The notes: generated by a model not told the origin, from the sequence alone. 64,000 nt of DNA from Nematostella vectensis (GCF_932526225.1 NC_064035.1:8109296-8173295), one strand, 5' to 3'; numbered from the stretch's first letter, positions 10,267 to 21,939 are shown. Numbers and translations are program-made.

Positions 10267-10803
10267 CTAATACTCTATCTTACACATAAAAAACTGATGT
10301 ATATATAGCTCGTATCTCACGTAGACGAGGAGGTACTCTCGTCCTTTCTCCCAAATACCCGCATCGATACCTTCCAGGGCGCCGACTGCGATTTGGTCTC
10401 CTCTTTTGACTAATGACCCACCAATCTTGTGCTCCGAGCGCCCTTCCTCCTCTGTGATTGGCGCCAATGGCTCTGCGGGGGCCTTACCAACGACCGTTAA
10501 GAGTCTGTAACGACGGTCAGGGTCTACCATCTCAAGCACCGGTGGCAACACTGCGTTTGCCCGCAGAGACTCTCGCTCATGCAAGACCCACCACACCGAG
10601 CCATCGTCATTGATGTCAGGCCCCAGCATAACCGGCTTTGGAACAATGACTCCTGCTCCACCAAGATCTCGTATCTCCTGGTAAACACCGGCGCTTATGT
10701 CTTGGCCCCGAAGAGTGGCATCCACGCTTGGGAACCGAAGATGGGCGCCGCCGACGAAGAGAGAATAGTACCTCTCGGGGTCTAAGCCCTCTGGGCCCTG
10801 CAT
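10267..10803 (-). CDS. Element ORF of unknown function, probably truncated
   Basis: A 178-codon ORF beginning MQGPEGLDPERYYSLFVGG. The body is globular, rich in Gly, Val and acidic residues, with no domain I recognise. The last residues (IHQFFMCKIEY) come from the sequence next to the TA tract, so the native C-terminus was probably lost when the hammerhead repeat inserted. It lies just upstream of, and in the same direction as, the polymerase fusion and could be its N-terminal part or a separate protein. The first ATG at 10803 is used; another start cannot be excluded. Confidence 0.5.
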   Translation of the reverse strand: MQGPEGLDPERYYSLFVGGAHLRFPSVDATLRGQDISAGVYQEIRDLGGAGVIVPKPVMLGPDINDDGSVWWVLHERESLRANAVLPPVLEMVDPDRRYRLLTVVGKAPAEPLAPITEEEGRSEHKIGGSLVKRGDQIAVGALEGIDAGIWEKGREYLLVYVRYELYIHQFFMCKIEY

Positions 10804-10846
10804 GCTATTGAGAATCTACTCTATGTAAGCGTCCATGTTTGGGTTT

Positions 10847-11034
10847 CTCTAATTGCCCGTATCGCGGGCTACGATATCAGACAGGACGAGCGTTTGGGTA
10901 TGCCTTGTGTCACCCAGTCTCTAATTGCCCGTAGCGCGGGCTGCGATATCAGACAGGACGAGTGTTTGGGTATGCCTTGTGCCACCCAGTCTCTAATTGC
11001 CCGTATCGCGGGCTACGATGTCAGACAGGACGAG
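10847..11034. repeat. 72-bp tandem repeat, 2.6 copies
   Basis: Units start at 10847, 10919 and 10991 (CTCTAATTGCCCGTA...), each 72 bp, with a few substitutions; the last is partial. The length is a multiple of three, so expansion would keep a frame. It separates the Cys-rich ORF (ending 10993) from the ORF at 10803 and likely grew after the element stopped being selected. Confidence 0.85.
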
Positions 11035-11283
11035 TGCGAACTGTTCCCGAGCGCGCTTCTCGGTGCCGCGCATCCTCTGCCCTACACGATTCGCTCCGCA
11101 GGGGCGACACAACCGCGTCTCCGACTGCGTCCCTATGCCGCAGACCTTGCACGGCACGGGGAGGGGGCTGCCCTTACGGAGCCTTTGGAGGTGCACCTTG
11201 AAGTAGGTGTCCATGCACCTCTGGCCGCATGTGTTTGCATAGCCGACCTTTAGCCACCCGCAGTAATCTTTCCCGCACTTCAT
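10993..11283 (-). CDS. Cysteine-rich (zinc-ribbon-like) element ORF
   Basis: A 96-codon ORF starting MKCGKDYCGWLK. It has two Cys clusters: CGxxYC with a following CGQRC, and CKVCG followed by CRPCG, the usual spacing of small zinc-binding modules. The C-terminal half is basic and helical (KRAREQFALVL). A nucleic-acid-binding or polymerase-associated role is plausible for an element gene but not shown. It ends inside the first 72-bp repeat boundary and could be a truncated N-terminal domain of a longer protein. Confidence 0.5.
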   Translation of the reverse strand: MKCGKDYCGWLKVGYANTCGQRCMDTYFKVHLQRLRKGSPLPVPCKVCGIGTQSETRLCRPCGANRVGQRMRGTEKRAREQFALVLSDIVARDTGN

Positions 11284-11330
11284 CCTTCGAACGCTCGGTA
11301 TACTACAGGACAGACGGGGGTCGGGGGTCT

Positions 11331-11704
11331 GGCTTCCGTGTCACAGTATACCTAGTAAAAAAAAACAAGGGATAAAACTCTTTTTACCCGCCCTAGAAAA
11401 CACGCCAGAAAAATATCTTTAGCTCGAATTCATCGGCCCAAAATTCGTACAGCTATAGAAGAAAGATGTATTTTTAAGCTAGTGATGTTAAAAAATGTAT
11501 AAACACGTTCTCATGTCCACAATAATGCATCTCGCAAACCTTTCATTCTCTGGCTCTATTCTGCCGTTTCATCATCCGAGGGAGAGGTGGACGGAAGTAG
11601 ATGCATCAAAGCATCTTTTACTCCCGTTTGCATACTAATAAGCGAATCGCGCCAGCCCATGCTTGTTTTTCTCTTTTTACTAGGTATACCGTGACACGGA
11701 AGCC
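11331..11704. mobile_element. 374-bp MITE nested in the element
   Basis: Terminal inverted repeats GGCTTCCGTGTCAC (from 11331) and GTGACACGGAAGCC (to 11704). The match extends to about 30 bp (through TATACCTAGTAAAAA) with one mismatch. The interior is AT-rich without a convincing gene. A short minus-strand ORF at 11556-11762 crosses its right end and is unsupported. It sits just inside the right terminal repeat. No target duplication was identified. Confidence 0.75.
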
Positions 11705-11770
11705 ATTTCGTAGTCGAGACGGCCGTTAGATCCCTAACCAATGAAAGAGTGCCAGAAAGCACCGGGCGCC

Positions 11771-11886
11771 GAAAAAGTAGACAAGAGATTCAAACGCACA
11801 CACGCACTAAAAATAATCAACAACGCAAAGCTAAAAAACAACTCTAACTTTATTCTTATTCAAACCGTAGAGGTGAGCTCCCTGTG
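11771..11886 (-). repeat. Right inverted terminal repeat
   Basis: Reverse complement of the left terminal repeat: starts GAAAAAGTAGACAAGAG and ends GGTGAGCTCCCTGTG, followed by a GT microsatellite. Confidence 0.9.
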
Positions 11887-13215
11887 GTGTGTGTGTGTGT
11901 GTATTTGGGAGACGCTACAAAAACATGAATATGGGGGGTAACGGCCACGCCCCTAGGGGGTAATTTCCTTCTAATTTTTGAAAAGGTAGGTACGTACCCC
12001 AGTAAATAGGTACGTACCCCAGTGAATACAAAGAAAGAGATTAGTGGTTTGGAGGTTCAGGACTGTTTTGTTTTATCCTCTCCAATTTTATCCTATGGTG
12101 ACATGGCGTATTTGCTACAGTGACTTATAGTTTGTGGATTTTATCACTTTCATAAGACTTGGGAGTTATTTTTATTTTTTTAACATTAAACCTAAAGAAG
12201 TTTGGAAAAAAGGTATCGAAAGCGAGTGACGGCAGAATAGAAGGAGCACTTTCGCTGATCCATTGGATTTTTAGTTGGCATTTCAGTTACTCGATTGTAA
12301 GTTTATTTTCTCGTGGTAAGAACAATATTTTAATTGTCGCTGAGCTCACTAGTAAAATATTGTTTCCACCGCTCGAAAATAAACTTCATATCTTTGCGCC
12401 ACCGTGGAATATCCTCTATGAATTCCGAATGTGTTTTTACTAGAAATTCCGTATCCCGGTCGCTAAAACACGCTAAATCCCGCATACATTTATCATTATA
12501 ATGGGTTATTGTGATAGAAGTCTACTCTTTCCACATAAATGCAATCAATACAAAGAGTTAAGACAAAATGAATCAGTAAATTGCTTTATTTTTTTAATGT
12601 GTTTCAAATTTTAAATTAAAATGTATAATTTACGTCCATTCAAATTTATTTTACAGAAAGAAAGGATTTTTTATCTGGCATTAAGAGAGCATATCTTATG
12701 CTCTCTTGCTAGCATAGAGTATACTACTTCATTCCGCGTTCCATTCCGTAAATTGTTACGGGATCATTTGCGGGCCTACTGTGTGCTTTTTTGGGGGTCA
12801 TTTGCGGGCCTTGGATCCTTTGCGGGCCTGTACAACCACGCTTAGCACTTTGAACTTTTCATTAGATCATGGTCTCTTGATAGTACATGCAGGGGTCTCA
12901 CTCGGCACAGGTTTATGTCAATGGCTATTCTGCTACAGAATGCTTGATGATATCATGACCCATTTCTTATAGCATGACAGAATGGCATGGCTCTATGTCT
13001 ATAAATAACTCTTAATAAATGACGTCATCTGTCTCGCTAATAATAAATGCAAGGCATTGTGGGAAGTCCATATCCAACCACAAACAACAATTTTCTAGTG
13101 CGCATTCGCTATTTCCACGAATTTCTTGTATCAAAGCGATTCCTATTATTCTTCGAACTTGATCTACTACATAGACTATGAAGAACTGATCTCTCGAAGT
13201 TTTTAGTTGATCATC
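11887..13215. other. Intergenic, upstream of the NBR1-like gene
   Basis: AT-rich sequence with a GT microsatellite at its left edge, a short duplicated GTACGTACCCCAGT motif (11990-12025) and a foldback (12299-12386). It should contain the NBR1-like promoter near 13000-13200. No gene is supported. Confidence 0.5.
12299..12386. repeat. Inverted repeat with 33-bp arms
   Basis: AAGTTTATTTTCTCG... (12299-12331) and ...CGAAAATAAACTT (12354-12386) are near-perfect reverse complements around a 22-bp spacer. This could form a long hairpin. It may be a small foldback transposon remnant; no function is evident. Confidence 0.7.
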
Positions 13216-16200
13216 ATGGAACAAACGGTCAAAGTGAAGGCCACATACAACAACATCAGCCGTCGATTTGAAATTCCTTCCTGCGTGGAATGGAGTTCTT
13301 TTCACGCTTTGGTAAGCGATTCCTTGCCAATTTAGCCACTAAATTCATGCATTCTTCGAATAATAACAAATCTATTACAATATTATCTTGTAGCTGCAAG
13401 ATTATTTTGGGTTTGAAGAAAGCTGTTCTACGAAGTACGTCGATGATGAAAGCGAATTGGTAGGTTACTGTTTCCAACATGTTTTGTTTCTGTTTTCGCA
13501 AACGCAGCATTATTTTATGCAGAGAATTCTAGAGCTAGCGGGATAACAGCTTGCATATTTGGGATACTTAATAACAAAAATCTTTTTCTTGTATTTCATT
13601 AGGTCCTTCTGAACAGCCAAGGTAAGGACTTTTTTTTATAATACCTTACTTCCATTTTATAAGTAATATAAAAGTATTAATATACTTACTTCTTTTATCT
13701 TCCTGACTGTATTTTAAATGCAGCTAAAGATCTCTTCAAATATGATATATTGATGTAGATAATTAAGTTATTAAAAGTTTGGTTGGTGCATTGTTTCTCT
13801 GGGAAATAAGCCTTGGCATTTTTGTTGTGATTTTTTAGATCATAACAAAAGAGATTAGGGGTTCTTTTTTATGTGATTAATTTATAATAATATGGTGCAA
13901 TTGCACACTGTCACTGTAGAAGCTTCATCATAAAATCTTTATATAAAATTCTCAAATTCTCAAAATTCTCTTAGCCTCCTATCATATAACAAAGTGTAAA
14001 AAAAAAAACAATTTGACTTGGATAAAGACGATTCTTTAAATACAGAAATTACTGAATAGCACCAATCATCAGAGTAGTACAAATATTGTATGATGCATAA
14101 GCGCCACAGTGGGGCGGGGTATCTGTTGCACCAGAGGCTACTTAGCTCTGCTCAGTCATTGTCGTCAATTTTTGGCTCTTTGATGAAAGCTTGGAGCCTC
14201 TGGTACACAGGGTAGACGCATGCAAAGTTAATTAGCAGCACACACCAATAAGCAATACAAAAAAACAACAAGAAATACTCAACTGTGTATCTAAACCTTT
14301 CTGAAGCACAACAAAGAAAGGGACTTTGTTTACTTCATGTTAACCAGGGAATTGTACTAACATAGCTAACTAACATTATCCATTAAGCCCCCCTCTCCAA
14401 TAGGCCCTACTCTATAAGGCAAAAAGAATAAACCATGAGGGGGGGGATTAGTATATAGCCAGACATTATTTTCCACTATCCTTGAGAAGTGTGCATTCTT
14501 ATCCTCTTTTTGTTCTTTTATCATCAGCTGAGCTTGATGAGGCAATAAGGGTGAGTTTTAGCAGTTTTATATAAACACTTTTTTTTTTCTTTTATAAACT
14601 TTTTTTTGGTTCTTTTTTTGTTTGTTTTGCTTTGGTTTTGTTTTTTCTTTCTTTCTTTGTTTTTTTGTTCTTTGTTACTTTTTTCATCTTTCTTTTGCTT
14701 GCCTTAACTGGAATGTTCTTATTTCCTTATTATTGTAAATGCCATTCACAATGCATGTAAATGCATTTTAATTCTTTTAGCCATCCATCAATAGCTGCAA
14801 TTTAGAATATTAAGTTATAACGTTAATTTGTTTCTTATGGTATTCCATTGTTTTTCTAGCTCATCCAAAGGAACAGCAAGCTGTTGCGGATATTTGTTGA
14901 AGATCATGGCTCAGGGAATGGTGGCAAACAAGAGGTCAGTTTTTAAAAAAAATTTTAAATACTGATTTCATAAAACCATAATATGGCAAATACCATTCTC
15001 ATGAAATAATTTGTTAAACAATTTTCTTAACTTTTCTATCTTTTTTTTTTAAAAAAGTCCTTACTTACACATTCGTATGTGAAAATACTCACATATATGG
15101 CATTTTAGAAACAAGAGAAGAAATCCAAGTCCTGCTATGGTGCTTTGGCAACTGAAATGGCATCTCAGTTACAAGCCACACACCCTCAAGTCAGTCCAGA
15201 GGGTCACTTGCATGAAGCAGATCCCCCAGTAACACCAACAAAGACAACTGAGACCTGGAAAACTGCAACTCGTAAGAAGACGTCTTGCTATAGCACTCTG
15301 GCAACTGAAATGGCATCCCATTTACAAGCCACAAGCTCTCCAGTCGTAATCTCAAATGGACACAATGCTTCTGCGAATATCCCCAAAACAACAAAGATCA
15401 CACAACCAACAGCCCAAAAGAAGACATCCCAACCTTGCTTCAGCACACTGGCAACTCAAATGGCATCAGAGTTACAAGCAGTCAATTGTCCAGCCACAGA
15501 CCCACAAGGGCCCAGTAATACTGCAACTATTCCCAATACAAATAACAACAAAGAACCAACAGAGCACAAGAAGACAAAGTCCAAAAGCTGTTACGTGAAC
15601 CTTGCAGAGATGATGGCAACAGAGCTAGCTCAGATCAGCAAACCAGTGGCTTCACCTGGAGCAGCAGCTAACACAGTGTTGAAAGACCAGTCTGTTGCAA
15701 CAGACAGTAAACAGAAGAACAGGAAATGTGCAAAACAGAAGAAACCGTATACCATTCTAGCAGAAGAAACGGCCAAGGAGTTTGCAGAAATGAATGCTAA
15801 TTTGAAAAAAGACGAGGTTCCAGAGCAAAGTGAGAACACAGAAGAAGTATCTGAAGAGCAAACAGCTTCAAAGAACTCACACAACTCTCCACTTAGCCCA
15901 ATATCGACTCCATTGGTCACGCCTGACGCAGGCTTCCCCATCACTGGGTCAACAACAGCAAAAGCTCCTGACCTTACAGCTCTTAATGTGCAGTTACAAC
16001 GATTGAAGCTGGAGAGGGCAACTAATGAGGAGAAAGAAGATGTTGAGGAAAAGAAAGAGAAAGAGGAAGAGACCAGTCTCAATGCCAACCTGGGGATATT
16101 CAATGCAAGCGAAAATGGGCGAAAAGTTGTTACGAAGAAGAGACCAAATGATGAAAGGGTGTATAATTATCAGAGGCTGAAGAGAGGCAAGAAACACCCC

Positions 16201-19200
16201 AAGCAGAAGGGTTGTTATGCCAGGCTTGCCACAGACGAGGCGCCTCTCTTTGTGACACTGAACAATCGACTGGTACAACAGCAAAAAGAACCCTGCATTA
16301 CACCACCACAAGCAACAGACTCCTCAAGCCCGACAGACTCATCAAGCCCAACAGACACATCAAGTCCCACCATAAGTGAGCCTTTTACCTTTGTTGACCA
16401 CTCTCAGCTCAGCTCGTACGAATCCTTTGGTGCAAATGGTGATCTGCAGAGTAGTGATGTGCAGAGCTATGATGTGCAGCGTTTGGCTAGTGACCCTGTC
16501 AGCTCTGGAGGTGAATTGATCTCCTTTGATGAGCAAAGTGTCTCTGACGGGAATTTATCCGTCAGACAGGCCGTCCACGAGTACCTTCAACAGGTGGGTG
16601 TTGGCGATGTTTAGAAGGTACAAATTTTAGGAAAGGAGGCTATTTTTAAGCAAGTCAAAGTTTCTTATTCGCTTTCACTTTAGCATTTTACATCTTGCAG
16701 TTCACGATGTATCACACGACCTTATCCATTCACTTTCAGAAGTTGCCTTCAGCCATACAGAAGACCTTGCACGGTATGCAGAGCGGCTTATCAGATGGCG
16801 AAAAAGGTACAAGGACCACCTGATTTTTGTGCAGGAAGAACTTGGATGAATTTCTTTGGAAATAGTGCAACAACTAGGCGTGTCTGTGCCTCTCATCTTT
16901 GGCACAGTACCCTGGCACTAAGAACTAGAACCTCCTTGCATTTATTCACGAATAAAGAAATTAAGAATGTCTATTAGAATTATATAAATCTTTAAAAGCG
17001 TTCAAAAATAGCCCTATAATAAATGGAGAGATCCTCATCATACTGATTTTTTTCAGTTGTTCATAAAGGGATAACCTGTGATCACTGTGATAACACTATC
17101 AGAGGAATAAGATACAAGTGCAGGTATTAAAATAGTCTTTGTATTGTTTCTTACTCTCTTGAGTTTACCTTATCCTTGCTAATTACGAACTGTGTGAGAC
17201 ATATGTTTAATTGATGTGATCTCACACGGATCTTGTGTCGTTTCAGTAACTGTGCTGATAACGACCTATGTGAGGCCTATGTTTTATTGATGTCTTTTGA
17301 TATCATAAATTTTTTGTCGTTTCAGTAACTGCGCCGATTATGACCTGTGTGAAACATGTGAAGCCATTCCTGGAGTACATAATGAATTGCACGCATTCCT
17401 GAAGCTCCGGTTCCATGCCCCAGGAATTGGACTCAAGCAAGGGGAGATGGTACCGCTCCTACGGCAGTCCCCATACAGAGACACGATCAAGGAAGTCAAG
17501 AAACGAGTCAAGCAAGAAAAGAAAGAACAAAAAAAGGCTGCAAAGCAGCAGGCAAACACGATGCGGAATTTGGAAAGGACAAAGGAGCCCCGTGATAAGG
17601 AAGACAGGGAAGAGGTAGATGGTGTGAGACAGATTCCATGGATTCATCATCAAAAGGATGGCAAGGAGTGGAAACAACAGTGGAAGGACCTGAAAAAGGT
17701 TCATAAACTGGAAAAACAACAACTTAAGATGATGAGACGACGCCGAGCAGAGCTGAGACTGTAAGTAGACACATATTGTTAGATTGTTTTAAGTAGATGT
17801 AGGCTTTCGTCAAAGTTTAACAGTACCTTTTGTTAGTAAGTCGTTAACGTATTACTTGGGATGTCATTTTTCAGGAATGAGGAGAAATCGAGATGTGATG
17901 TCCCACATGGAGGGCTGAGTATCGAGTTTGTGACTGACGCTAATTACCCTGATGGTTGTGTTGTTTCCCCAGGAGAACAGGTACACAATGTTTGTTGTAG
18001 AGTCATCTGCTTGTTTAACACAGAGGATATTGTATTTATCATTTTATAAACCTCGATAATTGTTATGGCTATTCCGCATCATTTCAATTACTACTTGGAA
18101 AAATGCGAACATGACTTGTCCACAGTGCGAATGCCTTTTTAAGCTCCTTATTTTCTTATTTTGGTTTCTTTATTCCTTCAGTTCCTCAAGAGATGGATTG
18201 TGAGGAATGACGGCATGGTACCTTGGAGCTCAAAGATGACGGTATGTAGCGCTCTTTGTTTCCAGAAGAAATAAGCATTTTATTCTATCGTCTAGCTTAT
18301 ACTTTACTTCTATCAGATCGCATGTTTATCTATGTACAGTATGAAGTGCGATTTCAGCCCAAAATCTGAAATTCCGTGCTGACATTCTCTTATTCTGAAG
18401 GTTGTGTCCCTTTATCTTTAATTATAACCAATATAGTGATATTTCTCGAAAATTACACTTTTCAAATAGGCGCTTTTAACTTATCTAAATATGGTCCCAG
18501 CCACCTCACACTGTTATGTGCTTTATGCCAAACAAACAGGTCTTTGAAATTGTCGACGACAACTCGGGACACCTTATAAATTACCGAAGCGATAATGCTA
18601 AGGAAAATATTTTCATGATTCTAGCTTCAGTGTCTTCAGGGGAGCATCCCTATTTCTGCTGCACCAGCAGTGTCTGCCCCTGAGATTCATCCAGGCGAAG
18701 AAGGAGAGATCGCAGTCTCCTTCATTGCACCAGATGCCTTTGGTTCTTACGATAGGTGAGTATTACCATGATGGCCTTGTTTCACGGTTAAAAGAATAAG
18801 CCCAGGGCTGTTACCCGTACTTACACAGTAATAACATTTTAAAATAGAGAATCGGTTATTTTCAGTAAATGGCAGTTTGTCTTGGATGGACGAAATGTTG
18901 GGCCACTGTTTTGGTGTGAGATCCAAGTTCCATCTTCCCAAGCAAAACTTGTAGACCTTGATGTTGCTTCTGAGTGTGCAGTCCTTGCAGACATTCCTGA
19001 TGGACCACCTCCTACCCATGATGCACACTCCTTGAGTAATGCCGCCCTGAGTGACTGGGTGAGTCGGGAGGAACTCCTCAGTATGGTGAAGACCTCTTCC
19101 GATGACAATGATGACAAGTCTGAATACCATAGCTCTGAGGAGCTGCCCCCACCCGACACTGGCATCCCAGGTAACGACTCTTGTGTGATGGTAGAATCAT

Positions 19201-21038
19201 TCACTGCGTCAGAGACTGCACAGCAACCCTCTGATGTTCAGGATCTGGAGTGGGACGAACTTGGCTGGTCCCTAGATGATGGGGTGTACACTGATTCGTC
19301 AGACGACTTAGTGGTTGTACCCGTACCGGCATGCTTCCACACCAACACGCCCTTGACTGCTGCTCCAGTCATTGAGAGAGTCAGTAAGCGGAAATGCAGT
19401 GGTAGAAGGAATAGTTTGCCTTTCTCGCTGGAAAGTAGCGAGCAGATGATTACTGATGGCCCTTCAAGTCTACCAAGCACGACATTTTCCATGGAAATGA
19501 CCAGTATTCGGCAATCCCTAGCAAACTGTGAACAGGGTGTGTCTGATTCGTCTTCATCGATGAAAGGAAATCTAACAATCACAACAACAGATTCAAACAA
19601 CGAACAAGACTCGCAAAGTAATCCTGTCACGATGCCACGATATATCCCCTCTGCTAGTCCGCATGAGACTGTGAATCCTTTGCCTCTTCCAAAAAGTGAC
19701 ACTCCACCCATGCCCATCGCCTCTGGACAAGTCAATATGAGTGATGACGCACCAGCAGGTTTTGCTATGGAGCGAGACCAGGCAACACCCCCTATCTCTA
19801 CTCAACCTACTGTTGGCAGCGACGAGGTGATCCCCGCCCCTCCAACTAGAAGCCCAGTCAACACCGTTCCCTCGCACGTCACCATCCCCAGGGGCAACGC
19901 CGACAGCAAGGAGACCATGCTGCGGAGAGAGGCGGACATCTCCGGACATTTCGCCGATGCGCTGGCCTCGGCAATTGATGCTGTCACTACCGTGGGACGC
20001 GCTGCAATGGAAACAGTAGGGGATCTGATCACTGGTCGAGAGGATGGCTCGGCAGCTTACCATCAGAGCGGGGATGTTGAGGTGAATGTCGGCCAGCACA
20101 ATACCCTGGTGAGTATCCCCATCCAGTAATACTTAGTAATGATCATTGCCAACATAGTAGAGGAGACTGGTGAGAAAACGCGGCGAACTTTAAAGACAAA
20201 CAGTAGGCGCTCTCTAATGTTGAATAGCCCTGTCACGTGATCGCGAAGGTGCACAAACCAAGCTTACAGTACAAGGAAATACTTATGGATTTATTAATAT
20301 TCGAACAAAATTCACGTATTAATTTATTTGCATTTTTATTCACTTTCTTTTATACTTGGTCTGTATTACTTTGAATGTTTTATCGCCATTGCATCCTGAG
20401 CTCTACAGCCCTAAAAAATAAATTCATACAGCCATTTATATTGTGTACAAGTGCCGAACGGGGCTTAATTCTATGGAGTGTAAAGCTCTATCAAACTATC
20501 TCAGTGAGCTTACACGGCAGGCATAATTGCATGTGTACGAGTCTGCACCAATACTGTGGAGTTTTGAAAAAAAGTGCGGAATTGATGCAAAAAAGCCACG
20601 ATTCTTGTACTGTACGCTCGACTTGTGCAACCACCCATCATGTGCCAGGGCCAAAAACAAAAGAAAGAGCTCGCGTTTTGCAATTTGTCGGGTTTCCTAA
20701 CCAGTCTACTCTACTAAGAATTTTGCCAGGGCTCCTGAAGGCTATCTTAGATTTTTCAATAGTTACTATATTGACCGTGAGGCCTAGTTCACAGCATGGC
20801 ATGGTCACCTATACTAACCCATCACCTGTGTTCGTAGGATGCCCCTGTTCCACCCACCGTGGTATGGCCACCATCCGGTGCTGTGGGACTCACAAACATG
20901 GACCGACTCATAGAGATGGGGTTTGCCGACCGCCGGCTAAATCAGAAAATCCTGAACAAGCACAAAAATCGCCTTGATGCCGCCATCAATGAGCTGCTCT
21001 CTCTCAGCGAGAATGACTGGGCTCTAGAGAGGCATTGA
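13216..21038 (+). CDS. NBR1: NBR1-type selective autophagy receptor
   Basis: 14 exons: 13216-13311, 13394-13459, 13603-13621, 14528-14550, 14860-14934, 15109-16593, 16701-16806, 17057-17123, 17326-17760, 17875-17980, 18182-18241, 18631-18755, 18866-20108, 20838-21038. All have GT-AG ends and compatible phases; the sum is 4107 nt (1368 aa). Domains in order: PB1 (exons 1-5; acidic YVDDESELVLL motif), a long linker with repeated CYxxLA motifs (exon 6), a ZZ zinc finger (exons 8-9; CDHC, YKCSNC, CETC), a basic coiled coil (exon 9), the FW domain that defines NBR1 (exons 10-13; WIVRNDG, WQFVLDG, VGPLFWCEI), a Ser/Thr-rich linker, and a C-terminal UBA (exon 14; MGF). NBR1 proteins cross-link ubiquitinated cargo to LC3/Atg8. 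The start is the first ATG of the PB1 frame. The exon 12 acceptor is less certain (18631 or 18640). Confidence 0.9.
15109..16593 (+). CDS. NBR1: NBR1 exon 6: array of Tyr/Phe-x-x-Leu motifs
   Basis: A single 495-codon exon between PB1 and ZZ. It carries six related motifs: CYGAL (15133-15147), CYSTL (15286-15300), CFSTL (15436-15450), CYVNL (15589-15603), YTIL (15748-15759) and CYARL (16213-16227). Most are followed by A-T-E-M-A and a short helix. The spacing is about 50 residues for the first five. The aromatic-x-x-Leu core matches the LC3-interacting (LIR) pattern, but the preceding residues are basic rather than acidic, so LIR function is only a hypothesis. Later come an acidic stretch and an SSPTDSSSPTD repeat. 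Confidence 0.8.
17170..17345 (+). repeat. Partial duplicates of the ZZ-finger exon start
   Basis: Before the real exon 9 start (17326) there are two decayed copies of the acceptor plus the first 40 or so bases. One is at about 17247, with its own TTTCAG and TAACTGTGCTGAT; the other is at about 17177 and is more diverged. The copies have lost key Cys codons or the frame, so they look like nonfunctional tandem duplicates. Confidence 0.7.
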
Positions 21039-21100
21039 GCACACCGGGCTTGTAACACGCATATACCATGGCGTAACACCCATATACTATGGCGTACCTT

Positions 21101-21106
21101 AATAAA
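21101..21106 (+). terminator. Poly(A) signal AATAAA of the NBR1-like gene
   Basis: A canonical AATAAA lies 63 bases after the TGA at 21036-21038, a typical position for a short 3' UTR. Confidence 0.7.
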
Positions 21107-21939
21107 CCGCACGCACACAGCTTTTAATTAAAGTTGCCTCATAAATCAAAAAAAACTTTAAGGCCGTCTGGGAAGGTGTTTTCTTGTTTATTTAGTTTAT
21201 AGTGAATGATGTTTCTAGCCTCGCATTCAACATTTTTAGGGCTATTAGTCCCCAAAGAAAAAAAACAACAACAACAAATGGAGGGAGAGAAGACTAAAAT
21301 AATAGAAATCCGAGCACTGAACTTTCCTTTTTTTCTACCAATTGAAGGTTATAAAAACGCCTACCGTTTGATAGGCGTTGAGGTGTTAAGCATTATACAA
21401 GGATTAAGAGTGCAGTTTGTAGGGTGGTTGGGACAATCTGTCCACTTTGCAAGAGATTAACAGGTATATAAAAATAGTATAGGGGTAAGCCTCAAATAAT
21501 GGGATTCTTGTATTAGAAAAATAAATTGATAAAGATATAAACGCCTACAATTAATGATAGTAATAAAGACTGTAACGCTACGCACATTGCACGCTTGTGA
21601 GGATTTCCGCTGACCATTGAAAGTCAATCGTATTCAACGCTCCACCGGGTTGAAAATGCTAGCCTTGTGCGAGTCAGGCTGGGCTGAAATTGATTCCGTT
21701 CTAAAGCACGCTCATGTGCATTTATAGGGGTCCGGCCGAAATACCACCATGAAATTCGTGTAAATCGGCCCCTTATACGGTTCAACGTCTGCTGGCTTCA
21801 AGTATCCGTAAATGCTTATAAGCGCCCTCTTTGAAGCACACCTTTTTTATAAGGAGTAAAAAAAAAAAAATCAGCCTCCAATTCAAATATCCGCCCATTC
21901 TCCTACCTAAAAATAGGTCTGTCTGTAGGCCAACATCAT
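21107..21939. other. Intergenic between NBR1-like gene and TTAA element
   Basis: AT-rich, with no supported ORF or RNA gene. The two flanking genes are convergent here. Confidence 0.5.

Larger units (their letters stand above)
5248..11886. mobile_element. Decayed Polinton/Maverick-like DNA element
   Basis: The unit is bounded by inverted terminal repeats (left about 5248-5355, right about 11771-11886). It is 6.6 kb, much shorter than typical 15-20 kb Polintons. Inside, in order: an unknown frameshifted gene (minus), an unknown gene (plus), an integrase remnant (plus), a polymerase B-helicase-HNH gene (minus), an unknown ORF (minus) and a Cys-rich ORF (minus). Its higher GC and intronless coding contrast with the AT-rich, intron-rich flanks. 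Typical Polinton ATPase, protease and double-jelly-roll capsid genes were not recognised. Frameshifts, in-frame stops, a deletion in the integrase and two nested insertions show it is inactive. The six bases outside the two AGGGAG ends (GTGCAC, GTGGTG) do not match, so no target duplication is claimed. Confidence 0.75.

Noticed and set aside
11556-11762. 68-codon minus-strand ORF crossing the right edge of the MITE
   Set aside because: It spans an insertion boundary and shows no recognisable domain, so it is probably chance.
5245-11889. Six-base target duplication of the Polinton-like element
   Set aside because: The flanking hexamers GTGCAC and GTGGTG differ, and the right side is a GT microsatellite that obscures the border.
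16701-16806. Alternative open frame of NBR1 exon 7 (HDVSHDLIHSL...)
   Set aside because: It reads well but joins to a stop at the start of the next exon; only the other frame leads into the ZZ finger.
17247-17325. Alternative ZZ-finger exon in the NBR1-like gene
   Set aside because: It has an acceptor-like TTTCAG but no donor, and its frame loses the zinc-binding cysteines, so it is treated as a decayed duplicate.
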